Counted from the stretch's first letter, positions 18,025-28,091 are shown. The stretch is 64,000 nucleotides of DNA from CALHRB01 sp964473465 (GCA_964473465.1 CAYYPE010000003.1:124001-188000); one strand, 5' to 3'. Numbers and translations: made by a program. The notes: a model not told the origin generated them from the sequence alone.

Positions 18025-19470
18025 TTGACTGGTAATAGATCAGAAAACGAAATACCAATTTGTGTTGACCTTGATGAGACTTTAATCAGTTCAGATTCCT
18101 TAGCTGATTCAATTTTCTGTGCAATAAAAAATGACCCACTGATAATTTTTCTGCTTCCTTTCTGGATTTTAAAGGGTAAATTCTATTTCAAAAAAAGGAT
18201 ATTATCTTATTATCAAATAAATCAATTAACACTTCCTTATCGTGGTGAGGTTCTGGAATTCTTAAAGCAAAAAAAAGGGGAAGGAAGAAGAATTGTGCTA
18301 ATAACAGCCTCTTTGCAGGAAGTAGCTGATTCTGTTGCGAATCACTTAGGTATTTTCGATGAAGCATATGGGACATCTTCCGACAAAAATCTGAAAGCAA
18401 TTAATAAATCAACTTTTCTTATTGATAAGTTTGGGGAATTTGGATTTGATTATATTGGAGATTCGAAGGCAGACTTAGCAGTATGGGAAAAAGCAAGGAA
18501 ATCTGTTTTAGTTGAACCAACATCAAAGATTTTAAAAAAAGCAGAAAAATTTAATAATATTGATAAGGTTTTTTTAAGAAACAAGAATAATTTGAAACTG
18601 ATTTTGCAGGAAATCAGAGTTCATCAATGGTTAAAAAACTTATTGATATTCCTGCCGCTCTTAATGGCTCATAAGCTGGATAACCCTGATCTAATTATTA
18701 AATCCATCGTAGCATTCTTTTCATTCAGTTTTGTTGCTTCATTTGTTTATGTTTTAAATGATTTATTGGATATTGATTCAGACAGAATGCATCCAAGAAA
18801 GAAAAATAGACCCATTGCTTCTGGAAATCTATCAATCAAAATTGCCCTGATAATAATTCCGATTTTGTTCATTTTTGGAATGGGTAGTTCCTTGATATTT
18901 CTTTCAAATGAGTTTACGATTGTTTTATTGATTTATCTGTTGATAACAACGCTTTATTCATTTTATTTAAAGAAAATATATATTCTTGATATTTTTATTT
19001 TGTCAATTTTATATACAATAAGGTTAATTGGTGGAGCCGTAGCCGTTGATGTAATCGTTTCAAAATGGCTACTGGCGTTTTCCGTATTTTTATTTTTAAG
19101 TCTTGCAATCCTGAAGAGATTTACCGAACTCAGGGTTATGCAAATGGAAAATAAGAGTAAAACTTCCGGACGTGGATATAATGTTGATGATTTGAATTTA
19201 ATTTCTATACTGGGACCGACGAGTGGGTATTTATCTGTTGTGATATTTACACTATATATTTATTCACCTGAGGTATTGAAACTATACAGCGTTCCAGAAT
19301 TACTCTGGCCCGTTGCTATTTTTTTACTTTTATGGATAACAAGAATATGGTTTCTGGCAAACAGAAATGAAATGGATGATGACCCGATTGTTTTTGCGGT
19401 GAAAGATAGAGCGAGTCATTTAATTTTTTCAATTATAACAGTACTTATAATTCTTGCGACAATTCTATGA
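18025..19470 (+). CDS. HAD phosphatase-UbiA prenyltransferase fusion, decaprenyl-phosphate phosphoribosyltransferase-like
   Basis: Residues 1-190 are a HAD-family phosphatase (nucleophile motif DLDETL at 15-20, Thr94 in LITAS, GDSKAD at 145-150). Residues 191-481 are a UbiA-family membrane prenyltransferase with NDLLDIDSD at 245-253 (NDxxDxxxD) and an Asp-rich second loop. Family members of this type move phosphoribose from PRPP to a polyprenyl phosphate; a fused phosphatase could then remove the 5-phosphate. The next gene, a DprE1-like oxidase, overlaps by four bases and supports this reading. Start is TTG at 18025 after AAAGAAG: an in-frame stop lies just upstream and the HAD motif begins at residue 15, so no later start fits. 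The pathway is inferred, the domains are clear. Confidence 0.85.
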   Translation: MTGNRSENEIPICVDLDETLISSDSLADSIFCAIKNDPLIIFLLPFWILKGKFYFKKRILSYYQINQLTLPYRGEVLEFLKQKKGEGRRIVLITASLQEVADSVANHLGIFDEAYGTSSDKNLKAINKSTFLIDKFGEFGFDYIGDSKADLAVWEKARKSVLVEPTSKILKKAEKFNNIDKVFLRNKNNLKLILQEIRVHQWLKNLLIFLPLLMAHKLDNPDLIIKSIVAFFSFSFVASFVYVLNDLLDIDSDRMHPRKKNRPIASGNLSIKIALIIIPILFIFGMGSSLIFLSNEFTIVLLIYLLITTLYSFYLKKIYILDIFILSILYTIRLIGGAVAVDVIVSKWLLAFSVFLFLSLAILKRFTELRVMQMENKSKTSGRGYNVDDLNLISILGPTSGYLSVVIFTLYIYSPEVLKLYSVPELLWPVAIFLLLWITRIWFLANRNEMDDDPIVFAVKDRASHLIFSIITVLIILATIL

Positions 19471-20777
19471 GGAATGATTATTTTTCTTGGGGAAGATACC
19501 CTAAAGTAGCACATAAAGATGTAATTAAATTTTTCTGGTTGAGCGATATATCAAATTTAGAAAGATATGAATACCCTATATTGCCGTATGGATATGGAAA
19601 AAGTTATGGAGATAGTTGTCTGAATGAAAATGGAACTTTGTTGGATTGCTCGGGTTTGAACAAATTTATTTCGTTTGATAATGAAACAGGGATTTTAAGA
19701 TGTGAGGCAGGTGTAACACTATCTTCGATTCTTGATTTTTTTGTTCCGAGGGGTTGGTTTCTTCCTGTTACTCCCGGAACTAAGTTTATTTCTGTTGCAG
19801 GTGCAGTTGCAAATGATGTTCACGGCAAAAATCACCATATTGCTGGAACATTTGGATGTCATATAACACAATTCGAGTTACTAAGGTCAAACGGAGAGCG
19901 ATTGATTTGTTCCGAAAAAGAAAATCAGGATTTTTTCAAGGCAACTATTGGTGGCTTGGGTTTGACAGGTTTTATCACATGGGTAGAATTCAAGCTGAAA
20001 CCTTGCCCCAGTCCTTTTTTCATTATGGATTCAATAAAGTTTTATAATATTGATGAATTTTTTGAAATTAACGAGCAATCAGAAAAAGATTTTGAATACA
20101 CTGTATCATGGGTTGATTGTACTTCGGCAGGAAGTAAAACCGGTAGGGGAATATTCAATCGTGGTAATCATGCCCACCCTGATGAGCATAAACTCCCGAA
20201 ATTACCAAAATTTAAAACCAGAGATTTTCCATTTGATGCCCCTTTTATTAATTCTTTTACAGTTGAAATTTTTAATAAATTATATTTCAATAAACAATTT
20301 CAAAACAAAGAAACCAAGCTGATTCATTATGATCCTTTTTTCTATCCGCTTGATGCAGTTTTAAATTGGAACAAAGCTTATGGGAAAAATGGTTTTTTGC
20401 AATATCAGTTTGTAATTCCAATGAAAGATGAAAAAGAGGTAATTAAAGAGATAATTAAGCATATAACAAAAAGCGGGTTATCATCATTTTTAACAGTTCT
20501 TAAAAAATTCGGTAATATAAAGTCTCCCGGTATGCTTTCATTTCCAAGAGAGGGTATAACTATGGCAGTTGATTTCAGGTTCGACGGCTTAAAAACCATT
20601 GAAAGTCTCGAAGAATTGGACGAAATTGTTAAATCCGCAGGTGGCATAATCTATCCCGCAAAAGATGCAAGAATGAAAGGGGAGGATTTCAGAAACTTCT
20701 ATCCTCAGTATCGGGAATTTATGAAATACATTGACCCGAAATTCTCCTCAAGTTTCTGGCGTAGGGTTATGAGTTAA
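19467..20777 (+). CDS. DprE1-like FAD-dependent polyprenylphosphoryl-ribose oxidase
   Basis: A 436-residue VAO/PCMH-type flavoprotein close in motif to mycobacterial DprE1, which oxidises decaprenylphosphoryl-ribose to the 2-keto form. Seen: GYGKSYGDSC (43-51), TPGTKFISVAGAVANDVHGKNHH (about 102-124) with the active-site His, GGLGLTG (162-168), LSFPREG (357-363) and the catalytic-lysine segment AKDAR (Lys399). The residue aligned with Cys387 of the tuberculosis enzyme (NxCVDF) is Ala367 in TMAVDF. ATGA overlap with the HAD-UbiA gene. The partner reductase DprE2 is not next door. This was a linked-sugar oxidase by family; the exact sugar is inferred. Confidence 0.87.
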   Translation: MRNDYFSWGRYPKVAHKDVIKFFWLSDISNLERYEYPILPYGYGKSYGDSCLNENGTLLDCSGLNKFISFDNETGILRCEAGVTLSSILDFFVPRGWFLPVTPGTKFISVAGAVANDVHGKNHHIAGTFGCHITQFELLRSNGERLICSEKENQDFFKATIGGLGLTGFITWVEFKLKPCPSPFFIMDSIKFYNIDEFFEINEQSEKDFEYTVSWVDCTSAGSKTGRGIFNRGNHAHPDEHKLPKLPKFKTRDFPFDAPFINSFTVEIFNKLYFNKQFQNKETKLIHYDPFFYPLDAVLNWNKAYGKNGFLQYQFVIPMKDEKEVIKEIIKHITKSGLSSFLTVLKKFGNIKSPGMLSFPREGITMAVDFRFDGLKTIESLEELDEIVKSAGGIIYPAKDARMKGEDFRNFYPQYREFMKYIDPKFSSSFWRRVMS

Positions 20778-20780
20778 ACA

Positions 20781-23504
20781 TCATAAAATTGCTTCAAGCT
20801 CAGATTCGCTTTCCATAAGAACAGCACGGGCTTTACTACCATCAAAGGAACCAACTACACCCGCTGCCTCAAGTTCATCTATAATACGGCCTGCTCTTGC
20901 ATAACCAACTTTCAATCTTCTTTGAATTAATGAAACACTTCCCTGTTGATGGCGAATAACCAGACGAGCTGCTTCTTCGAAAAGTGGATCTCTGTCTTCC
21001 TTGGCAATAGTTCTGCCCGAGGCGGTATTATCATTTAAAGCCGGTAGTAAATATGCTTGTGAATAGCCTTTTTGATTGCCGATAAATTCACAAATATTTT
21101 CAATTTCTTCAGTGGTAAGATATGAGTTTTGAATTCGAATAGGATGTGGAGACCCACCAGTCTGGAACAGCATATCTCCATTTCCAAGTAACTGCTCAGC
21201 TCCCATAACATCGAAAATTGTTCTCGAGTCAACTCTGGAAGCCACAAGGTAAGCTATCCTCGATGGAAAGTTTGCTTTGATAATTCCTGTAATTACGTCC
21301 ACAGAAGGTCTTTGAGTTGCAACAACAAGGTGAATTCCGACAGCTCTTGCCAACTGTGCCAATCTGATTATCGGTGCTTCAACTTCTTTTGAGGCAGTTA
21401 GCATAAGGTCAGCCAACTCGTCAATAACAACAATGATATAGGGCATTGGCTTATGCAAGAATTCTTCGTGATTTTTTAATAAACCATCTTTGACTTTTTT
21501 ATTATAGTCATAAATATTTCTTTGACCGACAGAGGCAAGAATCTCATACCTCAAATCCATTTCTGCACAGACGGCTTTCAAAGCGATTACAGCATCCTGA
21601 GGATCTGTAATAATAGCTTTATCGAGGTCTGGCGAAACTGCCAGAAAATGATTTTCGAGCATTTCATACTGTTTGAGTTCTACTTTCTTTGGATCAATAA
21701 TGACAAACTTCAAATTTTTTGGATGGATTTTGAAAAGTAAAGATGCTATTATTGTGTTAATTCCAACACTCTTTCCCGAACCGGTAGCTCCTGCCATTAG
21801 TAAATGTGGCATTCTTGACAGATCTGTGCAGAATACCTCTCCCGAAATTGTTTTTCCAAGAGCCAAAGGTAACCTGAAATTTGAATTATGATATCTTGAT
21901 GATTTAACAATACTGCTGAACCTAACGATAGCAGGGTTTTTATTTGGTATTTCGATTCCGACTGTTCCTTTTCCGGGAATAGGAGCAATAATTCTAATGC
22001 CTTGTGCTTTCAAGGCTAAGGCTATATCATCAACAAGACTTTCGATCTTGCTTATTTTGATTCCAGGAGCGGGAACAAATTCATATTGAGTAACAACAGG
22101 ACCGGGTGTAACACTTAAATCTTCAATAAAGATTTTAAATGTTTCGAGTTTTTCCTGTAAAATTTTTGCATTTTGCTTTAGTTCATTTTCATCAATTTGA
22201 TATTCATCATTGTCATTAATAAGTAAATCAAATGTTGGGGGCTTGTAATCAATCTCTTCATCATATATTGCAACGCTTAAAGGGCTGGTTAATTCAGCTT
22301 CTTTTTCATATTCATTAAGTGTTATAACGAGTTTTTTCCCTGTAATAGGTGCTTTGGTTTCCTCAAGCACAGAGAGTTCGTTATTGTCAGGATATTTGTC
22401 AGCGGAAAGGTCAGCATCTGCAGGTTTATCAGACTTTGAGCCACTTAAATCTGAAATATTAGTATTTTGTGATCTGCTATCTTTCTTATTTAAATCACCG
22501 ATGATTTTTTCTTCATTATGTAATTGGCTTTGTTCTTTGAATCTTGTGATTTTGATTTCAGGTTCAGGCGATTGTGTCTTATTCAAACTAAATCTTTTCA
22601 CTATTTCAGGGATTGGAATATCATCTGAATTATCTGTTTCTGAAACTGCATTAACTATTATTCTCGCAGGCTCGACGTCGTGTTCGGTTTCTTCGCCAGA
22701 TTCAATTACATCATTTTTTATATTATCTTTTGAGTTAAATTTTGCTTTTAAATATTGAGTTTTCTCGTTAAAAAAACTGAAGACTGATTTGAAAAAATTT
22801 GACAATCTATCATAAAATTGCCTGATTTTTGAAATCCTCAAATCAGTAAAAAAAATAAATTGAATAAGAAAAAGACAGATTAGAATGATGGTTGTTCCCA
22901 CCAAACCTGTCAAACCAAACAACACAGATGAAATAAACAAACCTGCAGAACCAGCCCACTCTTTGGATAAATTCTGAAATAATGGTGTTTTTGTTAGAAT
23001 TCCCATCAGGGCTGCAAATGTCATTGCCAATAAAGCAAGAAGTATTATTTTTTGAATGAAATACCATGTAACTCTTGTATATTTAAAAAGGCTAATAGCA
23101 ATCAGAACAATAATGAAAGGTATTGCAATAGCCCCGAATCCAATAGTATAGTTGATGAGAATATTGGATATTATTGCACCCAAAATACCAAGTAAATTAT
23201 GAGTTGTCATAGTGGAAAGTATTGAACTCTCATCGCCCTTAAACAGTTTTATGAGGTCGCTAAATTGTAGTTCGGTAAAAACTTCATCTTTGGGAGAATA
23301 TGAAATCAATGATAAAAAAATTAAAAAAGCCAGTACAAACAGCGATAAAGCCAAGATCTTGACATTTCTGTTGAAGTTTTTATTTAATGAAGCTTCAAGA
23401 GAATTGGAATCCGCCTCCAAATTTTTCTCGGATTTGGGTTTATTTTTCGGCTTAGACGTAATTATGTTACGTTTTACAATAATATCATCAAATGATGATT
23501 GCAT
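20781..23504 (-). CDS. ftsK: DNA translocase FtsK/SpoIIIE
   Basis: Pumps DNA at the division septum during chromosome segregation. The 907-residue protein has four N-terminal membrane helices, a low-complexity acidic linker (about 240-420) and the RecA-like motor: Walker A GATGSGKS near residue 570, Walker B VVIDELADL, and the conserved ATQRPSVDVITG. The C-terminal gamma winged-helix domain (RRLKVGYARAGRIIDELE) reads the orienting sequences. Its stop lies three bases from that of the DprE1-like gene, on the opposite strand. Confidence 0.96.
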   Translation of the reverse strand: MQSSFDDIIVKRNIITSKPKNKPKSEKNLEADSNSLEASLNKNFNRNVKILALSLFVLAFLIFLSLISYSPKDEVFTELQFSDLIKLFKGDESSILSTMTTHNLLGILGAIISNILINYTIGFGAIAIPFIIVLIAISLFKYTRVTWYFIQKIILLALLAMTFAALMGILTKTPLFQNLSKEWAGSAGLFISSVLFGLTGLVGTTIILICLFLIQFIFFTDLRISKIRQFYDRLSNFFKSVFSFFNEKTQYLKAKFNSKDNIKNDVIESGEETEHDVEPARIIVNAVSETDNSDDIPIPEIVKRFSLNKTQSPEPEIKITRFKEQSQLHNEEKIIGDLNKKDSRSQNTNISDLSGSKSDKPADADLSADKYPDNNELSVLEETKAPITGKKLVITLNEYEKEAELTSPLSVAIYDEEIDYKPPTFDLLINDNDEYQIDENELKQNAKILQEKLETFKIFIEDLSVTPGPVVTQYEFVPAPGIKISKIESLVDDIALALKAQGIRIIAPIPGKGTVGIEIPNKNPAIVRFSSIVKSSRYHNSNFRLPLALGKTISGEVFCTDLSRMPHLLMAGATGSGKSVGINTIIASLLFKIHPKNLKFVIIDPKKVELKQYEMLENHFLAVSPDLDKAIITDPQDAVIALKAVCAEMDLRYEILASVGQRNIYDYNKKVKDGLLKNHEEFLHKPMPYIIVVIDELADLMLTASKEVEAPIIRLAQLARAVGIHLVVATQRPSVDVITGIIKANFPSRIAYLVASRVDSRTIFDVMGAEQLLGNGDMLFQTGGSPHPIRIQNSYLTTEEIENICEFIGNQKGYSQAYLLPALNDNTASGRTIAKEDRDPLFEEAARLVIRHQQGSVSLIQRRLKVGYARAGRIIDELEAAGVVGSFDGSKARAVLMESESELEAIL

Positions 23505-23655
23505 TTTCCCCCCATTTATGCTGCATCATTAAGTACGTAAAATTAATGAAAAAAAGATTAAAAAAAAAATAAAACTGAATTTGTACAAAATTTAAATATG
23601 TTTATAAAATCATTCCAATGAATAGTATTTTTGTTTTTTTATTAAGGAATAAAAA

Positions 23656-25203
23656 TTGAAAAGTGATAGTTATAAAATTTCGACTGCTTTGATATCAGTT
23701 TCTGATAAAACTGGAATTGTTGAATTTGCAAAACAGCTTAATGAGCTTGGTATTGAAATATATTCAACTGGAGGAACTGCTAAAACTCTAAAAGATGAAA
23801 AAATTCCGGTTAAATCCATTACTGAACTGACAGAGTTCCCTGAAATTCTTGATGGAAGAGTTAAAACTTTGCATCCGAGCATTCATGCCGGTTTATTAGC
23901 TAAACTTGATAATGGTGAGCATTTAGCTCAATTAAACAAACATGATATAAAATCAATTGATTTGCTTGTTGTTAATTTATATCCATTCGAAGAGACTCTA
24001 GCAAAAGGAGCAAATCATGAAGATCTAATCGAAAATATTGATATTGGCGGTCCAGCTATGCTCAGGGCAGCTGCAAAAAATTACAAATGGACTGCTCCAG
24101 TTGTTAATCCTTTAAGATACAATGAAATTATCAATATCTTGCTGGATAAGGATTGCAGGTTGCCAGAGTCTTACAGAGCTGAGTTAGCTCAGGAGGTTTT
24201 TGAATTTACTTCTTATTATGATTCTTTGATTGCAATATACTTAAGAGATTTTAACAAGAAAGAGCTTCCTGACAAGCTAAGCTTACCTATGATAACCTCT
24301 CAAAAATTGAGATATGGAGAAAATCCCCATCAAAGCGGTTGGCTCTACGGTCATTATTCTAAGATTTTTACACAGCTTCATGGAAAAGAACTTTCGTATA
24401 ATAATATTATTGATATTGATGCAGCTTCAAAATTAATTCTTGAGTTCGAAACACCTGTATTAGCAATTATAAAACATACTAATCCCTGTGGAGTTGGTTT
24501 AGGTAATAATCTATCAGAAGCCTATAGAAAAGCCTTTGCAACTGACACTGTATCCCCTTTCGGTGGTATTATAGTTATGAACAGAACGTTAGATCTGGAA
24601 ACAGCAGAAACTTTGCATTCTCTTTTTTCGGAGGTTATTATAGCTCCAGAATTTACAAACGATGCCTTAGAACTTCTAAAGAAGAAAAAAGACAGAAGAT
24701 TGATAACTACTGATTTTGATTTGATGAGAACATCTTTAAAATATGAATTAAAATCAGTTACGGGTGGTTATCTTATTCAAACGGCTGATTTGAAATTATT
24801 CGATGAGAGCAATCTAAAAGTTGTTACTAAAAGACAACCTACAAAGGAAGAATACGAGGCAATGATGTTTGGTTGGAAAGTTGCAAAGCATGTTAAATCC
24901 AATGCAATTGTATATTCATTGTCGGATAGAACTCTTGGAATAGGTGCCGGACAGATGTCAAGAGTTGATTCCTCAAGAATAGCGGTCGAGAAAGCAAAAA
25001 TGATGAATTTGAATCTGAAAGGCTCTGCAATAGCTTCCGATGCTTTCTTTCCTTTTCCCGACGGCGTTCTCGAAGCTGCAAAAGCAGGTGCCACTGCTGT
25101 AATTCAACCCGGTGGTTCCGTAAGAGATGAAGAGGTCATCCAAGCAGCCGATGAAAATAATATGACAATGATATTTACCGGAATGAGGCACTTCAAGCAT
25201 TAA
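23656..25203 (+). CDS. purH: Bifunctional AICAR transformylase/IMP cyclohydrolase
   Basis: Carries out the last two steps of IMP synthesis. The 515-residue length is normal. The N-terminal IMP cyclohydrolase domain has STGGTAKTL and the GRVKTLHPSIHAG segment; the C-terminal transformylase domain has KHTNPCGVG and the closing PDGVLEAA-AGATAVIQPGGSVRD segment. It starts at TTG 23656 with AAGGA upstream, and no ATG is available before the conserved ISVSDKTG. Its last 11 bases overlap the end of uvrA on the other strand. Confidence 0.96.
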   Translation: MKSDSYKISTALISVSDKTGIVEFAKQLNELGIEIYSTGGTAKTLKDEKIPVKSITELTEFPEILDGRVKTLHPSIHAGLLAKLDNGEHLAQLNKHDIKSIDLLVVNLYPFEETLAKGANHEDLIENIDIGGPAMLRAAAKNYKWTAPVVNPLRYNEIINILLDKDCRLPESYRAELAQEVFEFTSYYDSLIAIYLRDFNKKELPDKLSLPMITSQKLRYGENPHQSGWLYGHYSKIFTQLHGKELSYNNIIDIDAASKLILEFETPVLAIIKHTNPCGVGLGNNLSEAYRKAFATDTVSPFGGIIVMNRTLDLETAETLHSLFSEVIIAPEFTNDALELLKKKKDRRLITTDFDLMRTSLKYELKSVTGGYLIQTADLKLFDESNLKVVTKRQPTKEEYEAMMFGWKVAKHVKSNAIVYSLSDRTLGIGAGQMSRVDSSRIAVEKAKMMNLNLKGSAIASDAFFPFPDGVLEAAKAGATAVIQPGGSVRDEEVIQAADENNMTMIFTGMRHFKH

Positions 25204-28000
25204 TTTCAAAGAATTGCTTTAATGCCTGTCCTGTATATGAATTTTTCACCTTAGCTATTTGTTCAGGGGTGCCTTCGGCAACAATAAGTCCTCCTTTCTC
25301 GCCACCTTCTGGACCAAGGTCAATAATATAGTCAGCGGAAGCAATCACATATAGATTATGCTCGATGATAATAATTGAGTTGCCATTTTCAATTAAACTT
25401 TTGAAGCATTTCAATAGTTTTGCTATGTCATCAATATGGAGTCCGGTTGTTGGTTCATCAAATATAAATAAAGTATGTCCATTACCAGAGGAATCAAGAT
25501 GACTTGCCAGCTTAATCCTTTGCGATTCACCACCGGAAAGCATATTAGAAGGCTGGCCAAGCCTTAGATAACCTAAACCTACTTCCTGCAAAATCTGTAG
25601 CTTTTCCGAAATTTTCGGTTTTTCCTTAAAGAAAACCACGGCTTCGTCCACTGTCATATTGAGAACATCAACAATAGACTTTTCTTTATATTTTACTTGT
25701 AAGACTTCCTTTTTGAATCTTGTTCCTTTGCAGGAATCACAGACAAGTTGGACATCAGGGAGAAACTGCATATTTATAGTTACATATCCATCTCCTTCGC
25801 AGGTTTCGCATCTTCCACCCGGAACATTAAACGAGAAATAACCGGCTTTCCAGCCAAATTGCTTTGCAGCTTGTGTTGAAGCAAAAAGTTCTCTGATATG
25901 ATCATAAATTTTAGTATAAGTAACGGGGGTAGAACGGGATGATTTTCCAATTGGGGATTGATCAACAAGTTCCACATAATCAATATCATAATACCCTTTT
26001 ATCGAATCGAAATCATTTGTTGATAAATCCAAGCCTGCTTTGTATTTTTTTAATCCTGTGTATAATATATTATGAACTAAAGTGCTTTTTCCTGATCCAG
26101 AAACACCCGTGATAACTACAAAGCAATTCAGTGGAATTTCTACCTTTTTCATCTTCAGATTATGTAATCGGGGATTTTCTATGACTATCTTTTTGTTGCT
26201 GATAGACTTTCGTGTTCGGGGAATTTCTATTTTTTTCTTTTTGGTTATATATTCAGCGGTAAGAGATTTTTTTGCATTTAATAACTTATCAAACTCACCT
26301 GCAAAAACAATTTCACCACCATTTTCTCCGGAACGAGGTCCGAGGTCAATAATATAATCAGCACTGCGGATTATGTCTGGGTCGTGTTCAACAACTATAA
26401 TTGTGTTACCTAAATTTCTAAGTTTGAATAAAATACTAAGTAATCTTGTTGTATCACGAGGGTGAAGACCTATGCTCGGTTCATCAAGGACGTAAAGAGT
26501 TCCAACAAGAGAGGAACCAAGTGCGGTTGAAAGGTTTATCCTTTGTGACTCGCCGCCCGATAGAGTATGGCTGAGCCTGTCCAAAGTTAAATATTCCAGA
26601 CCAATGTCAACCAGAAGACTTGTTCTCCAGATTATTTCTTCAACAACCTTTGCGGCAACTTTTTGTTGATATTCTGTTAGTTCAAGATTTTTAAAGAATT
26701 CAAGAACCTCACTTAACGGCAGAAAAATAAGTTGAGGTATTGATTTTCCTCCAACAAAAACCTGTCTCGCCGATGTTCTTAACCTTGAACCATTACAAGC
26801 TCTGCATTTTGTGAATCCACGATATTTACTTAGTAAAATACGGTTCTGTATTTTATAACTTTTTTCCTGAAGAAGATTGAAGAATGTATTTAAACCGGGA
26901 TAATTCCCGCCACCTTCCCATAGAAATTCAATTGCAAAATCATCGAGTTCTGTCATTGGTGCATCAATGGGGATATTTCTACGCTCTGCTTCAATCAAAA
27001 GCTGTCTTTGATAGCTTGAAAAAGTAAATTGACGGAAAGGATGAATTAAACCATTCTTGATTGATCTGCTTCTATCAGGGAAAACAAGATTTTCATCAAT
27101 GCCGGTAGTCCTTCCAAAACCCTGACAGGTTGGGCAGGCACCAAAAGGATTATTAAATGAAAAAAGCTTGGGTTCAGGTTCATCATAAACAATCTCGTCG
27201 TCTGCACATTCAAATTTTGAACTAAACTTATAGATTTTATTTTCATCTAAATTAAAAATGGCAATTCTTCCTCCACTGACACTGAAAGCCAATTCAAGAG
27301 AATCAGAAATGCGGGTTAAAGTGTCTTTATCAGATCTTAAAGCTAATCTATCAACAAGAATATAAAGTTTTTCTGTATCTATTTCACTTGGCAGGGTATC
27401 GTTTTGAATGTCAAAAATTTGATTAATACCATAAACAAAAATCCTTGAGAAACCAGCTTCAAGGTAATTCTTGAGAGTGCTATCATTGAATTTATTTTGT
27501 TGAAAAGGATTAAAAATAATATAAAATTTAGTTCCTTCACTCCATTTTGAAATTTCTTCCAGAACCGAAGAGGAGGTGTCTTTTTTAACAGGTTTTCCGC
27601 ATTTTTTACAAATAGTAGTTCCAATTCTGCCAAATAACAGCCTAAGATAATCATAAATTTCAGTAACTGTGCCCACTGTTGAGCGAGGGTTTCTGGCTTG
27701 TTTGCGTTGCTCAATAGCAATAGCAGGAGGTAAACCATTAATAGATTCGACATCTGGTTTGTTCATTCTTTCCAGAAACTGCCTTGCATATGCCGAAAGA
27801 GATTCCACAAACCTTCGTTGACCTTCTGCATATATAGTGTCAAAAGCAAGAGTTGACTTCCCAGAACCACTTACTCCCGTTATTACTGTTAGTGAGTTAT
27901 GTGGAATATCCACAGAAATATTTTTTAGGTTATGAAGTGAAGCTCCTTTAACAGATATAAATTTTTGTTTTTCAGATTTATTTTTAGCTCTTATTTTCAT
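25193..28000 (-). CDS. uvrA: Excinuclease ABC subunit A
   Basis: The damage-recognition ATPase of nucleotide excision repair. The 935-residue protein has two ABC modules with Walker A GVSGSGKST near residues 40 and 640, two LSGGESQRI signatures and the zinc-binding CxxC pairs in CKKCGK, CPTCQGFG, CRACNG, CETCEGDG and CDSCKG. Length and domain order match UvrA. It lies 92 bases downstream of the B12 operon on the same strand and may have its own promoter in that gap. Confidence 0.97.
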   Translation of the reverse strand: MKIRAKNKSEKQKFISVKGASLHNLKNISVDIPHNSLTVITGVSGSGKSTLAFDTIYAEGQRRFVESLSAYARQFLERMNKPDVESINGLPPAIAIEQRKQARNPRSTVGTVTEIYDYLRLLFGRIGTTICKKCGKPVKKDTSSSVLEEISKWSEGTKFYIIFNPFQQNKFNDSTLKNYLEAGFSRIFVYGINQIFDIQNDTLPSEIDTEKLYILVDRLALRSDKDTLTRISDSLELAFSVSGGRIAIFNLDENKIYKFSSKFECADDEIVYDEPEPKLFSFNNPFGACPTCQGFGRTTGIDENLVFPDRSRSIKNGLIHPFRQFTFSSYQRQLLIEAERRNIPIDAPMTELDDFAIEFLWEGGGNYPGLNTFFNLLQEKSYKIQNRILLSKYRGFTKCRACNGSRLRTSARQVFVGGKSIPQLIFLPLSEVLEFFKNLELTEYQQKVAAKVVEEIIWRTSLLVDIGLEYLTLDRLSHTLSGGESQRINLSTALGSSLVGTLYVLDEPSIGLHPRDTTRLLSILFKLRNLGNTIIVVEHDPDIIRSADYIIDLGPRSGENGGEIVFAGEFDKLLNAKKSLTAEYITKKKKIEIPRTRKSISNKKIVIENPRLHNLKMKKVEIPLNCFVVITGVSGSGKSTLVHNILYTGLKKYKAGLDLSTNDFDSIKGYYDIDYVELVDQSPIGKSSRSTPVTYTKIYDHIRELFASTQAAKQFGWKAGYFSFNVPGGRCETCEGDGYVTINMQFLPDVQLVCDSCKGTRFKKEVLQVKYKEKSIVDVLNMTVDEAVVFFKEKPKISEKLQILQEVGLGYLRLGQPSNMLSGGESQRIKLASHLDSSGNGHTLFIFDEPTTGLHIDDIAKLLKCFKSLIENGNSIIIIEHNLYVIASADYIIDLGPEGGEKGGLIVAEGTPEQIAKVKNSYTGQALKQFFEINA

Positions 28001-28067
28001 TACTTTGAGAAAAAATGATATTTATTTTAAAAAAAACTTTAAAATTAGAAAAAAAGGATTAAAAGAC

Positions 28068-28088
28068 AATAATATTTGGAATATTATT
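28068..28088 (-). terminator. AT-only hairpin after the B12 operon
   Basis: A perfect 9-base inverted repeat (AATAATATT and AATATTATT, three-base loop) just past the stop of the lipoprotein gene. Read on the - strand it is followed by T-rich sequence. All pairs are A-T, so the stem is weak; it may end B12-operon transcription before uvrA, but chance is possible in such AT-rich DNA. Confidence 0.35.
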
Positions 28089-28091
28089 TGT

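Noticed and set aside
22354..22758. 134-codon open frame on the + strand
   Set aside because: It lies antisense inside the low-complexity linker of ftsK, has Ser/Leu-rich shadow composition and no ribosome-binding site.
27379..27753. 124-codon open frame on the - strand in another phase of uvrA
   Set aside because: Out-of-frame shadow of uvrA with no start signal or recognisable motif.
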